From Candidatus Omnitrophota bacterium (lineage in GTDB: Bacteria; Omnitrophota; Koll11; Zapsychrales; Zapsychraceae): a DNA stretch of 12,422 bases. Where the stretch lies: contig JAGLMJ010000027.1 in assembly GCA_023140095.1 (NCBI GenBank), positions 1 through 12,422 on the forward strand, in the 5' to 3' direction. A model generated the notes under the pieces. It saw only the letters and a list, made by a program, of their open reading frames with translations, did not search any database and had not been told where the DNA came from. Positions 12,107 through 12,422 of this stretch are shown piece after piece. How positions within the stretch are numbered: the stretch's first letter is position 1; the number at the start of each line of letters is the position of its first letter. The position numbers were made by a program, and so were the translations under genes.

Positions 12107-12422
12107 ATGGAGGTTATTTTAGCCGGTTATAATGTTGACACAGATGTCTTGAGTGAACTCAGTGGGGGGAAAGAAGCGCGCGAAGACTTGACCCCCGAAG
12201 TACTCTCAGCCGCCTATGCCCGCATAAGCCGCGATCCGCGCCCAATCAACGAGCTAAGAATAGATTCCCGAAATGAAATTGAACGGGCCAGACGCTCCAA
12301 TTCATCCATCATATTTAAAATGGGACATCATTCCGTTGCTGAGCACGCTGTTTTTAATCTGGATATCCTAGGTATTTCGCGCTTTGCTATGGAAGAACTT
12401 GAAAAATTCCGGCTGTGTTCGT
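12107..12422 (+). CDS. ThyX-like flavin-dependent thymidylate synthase homologue, 5' part, divergent
   Basis: The first 105 codons are in the window and the gene runs off the right edge. The segment FKMGHHSVAEHAVFNLDILG then ISRFAMEELEKFRLCS (70-105) aligns with the ThyX core GH.S..EH..F.F.I.G.SR....Q..RHR..S, including the exact spacing from SR to the basic motif. ThyX makes dTMP from dUMP using FAD and methylene-tetrahydrofolate. Here the defining RHR reads KFR and the usual Gln before it is Glu, so dUMP or flavin handling may differ. An N-terminal extension (about 45 residues with LTPEVLSAAYARISRDPRP) precedes the core. An AAAGGA site (12091-12096) lies 10 nt before the ATG. It may be a paralogue rather than the functional synthase, so no gene symbol is given. 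Confidence 0.82.
   Translation, partial: MEVILAGYNVDTDVLSELSGGKEAREDLTPEVLSAAYARISRDPRPINELRIDSRNEIERARRSNSSIIFKMGHHSVAEHAVFNLDILGISRFAMEELEKFRLCS

Noticed and set aside
1..12422. CRISPR array, tRNA or rRNA gene, transposase, phage gene or toxin-antitoxin pair
   Set aside because: No regularly spaced direct repeats, cloverleaf-like sequences or recognisable mobile-element proteins were seen on reading both strands; short RNAs without strong structure could be missed.

Overview
The window is 12.4 kb of bacterial chromosome with 15 protein genes, the last cut by the window edge. I see no rRNA, tRNA, CRISPR array, transposase or phage gene. The best guess for the source is an uncultured Gram-negative bacterium of the Omnitrophota/PVC type. 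This rests on a very short type IV pilin-like protein with a near-canonical N-terminus, a Cys-rich multi-PKD secreted protein, a divergent ThyX-like protein, GC-rich palindromes between genes, and signal peptides and a lipoprotein that imply a cell envelope with a periplasm. This placement is inference from gene style; there is no phylogenetic marker gene in the window.

Left part (1-6134): a 42-aa putative lipoprotein and a PP-loop tRNA-thiolation enzyme (ThiI/MnmA-like) lie on the + strand. Facing them on the - strand is a compact glutathione module read gshA -> gshB -> glutaredoxin (3763 down to 1236). It has a good sigma70-type promoter in front of gshA and a GC-rich palindrome in each of its two intergenic gaps. 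The thiolation gene and the glutaredoxin gene converge and overlap at their stop codons. Upstream on the - strand is a pair, dusB (tRNA dihydrouridine synthase) followed 17 nt later by a membrane protein with an SH3/Lsm-like domain, a Pro/Glu/Val repeat linker and a four-helix C-terminus.

Middle (6135-7938): divergent from dusB lies mtaB (ms2t6A37 tRNA methylthiotransferase). An 8-nt ATGAGTGA overlap couples it to a 169-aa TIR-like (Cap12/PF10137-type) nucleotide-binding-domain protein in which the family's FELG glutamate is histidine. With the PP-loop enzyme and dusB, mtaB makes three tRNA-modification genes within 7.4 kb.

Right part (7939-12422): a probably leaderless type IV pilin/pseudopilin gene ends in a 15-bp-arm hairpin. 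Next is a secreted protein of six PKD domains, each carrying one conserved Cys pair. After a strong promoter with an overlapping dyad comes an alpha/beta hydrolase resembling RhlA/PhaG, followed 12 nt later by a small PCP_red-like helical protein. Another palindrome precedes a putative beta-carbonic-anhydrase-like (Pro_CA_2 type) protein, and the window ends in a ThyX-like gene whose RHR signature reads KFR.

The most interesting items are two 28-nt palindromes with identical ends but covarying arms, the altered TIR-like protein coupled to mtaB, the disulfide-patterned PKD array, the RhlA-like/PCP_red pair with its putative operator, and the divergent ThyX-like gene.
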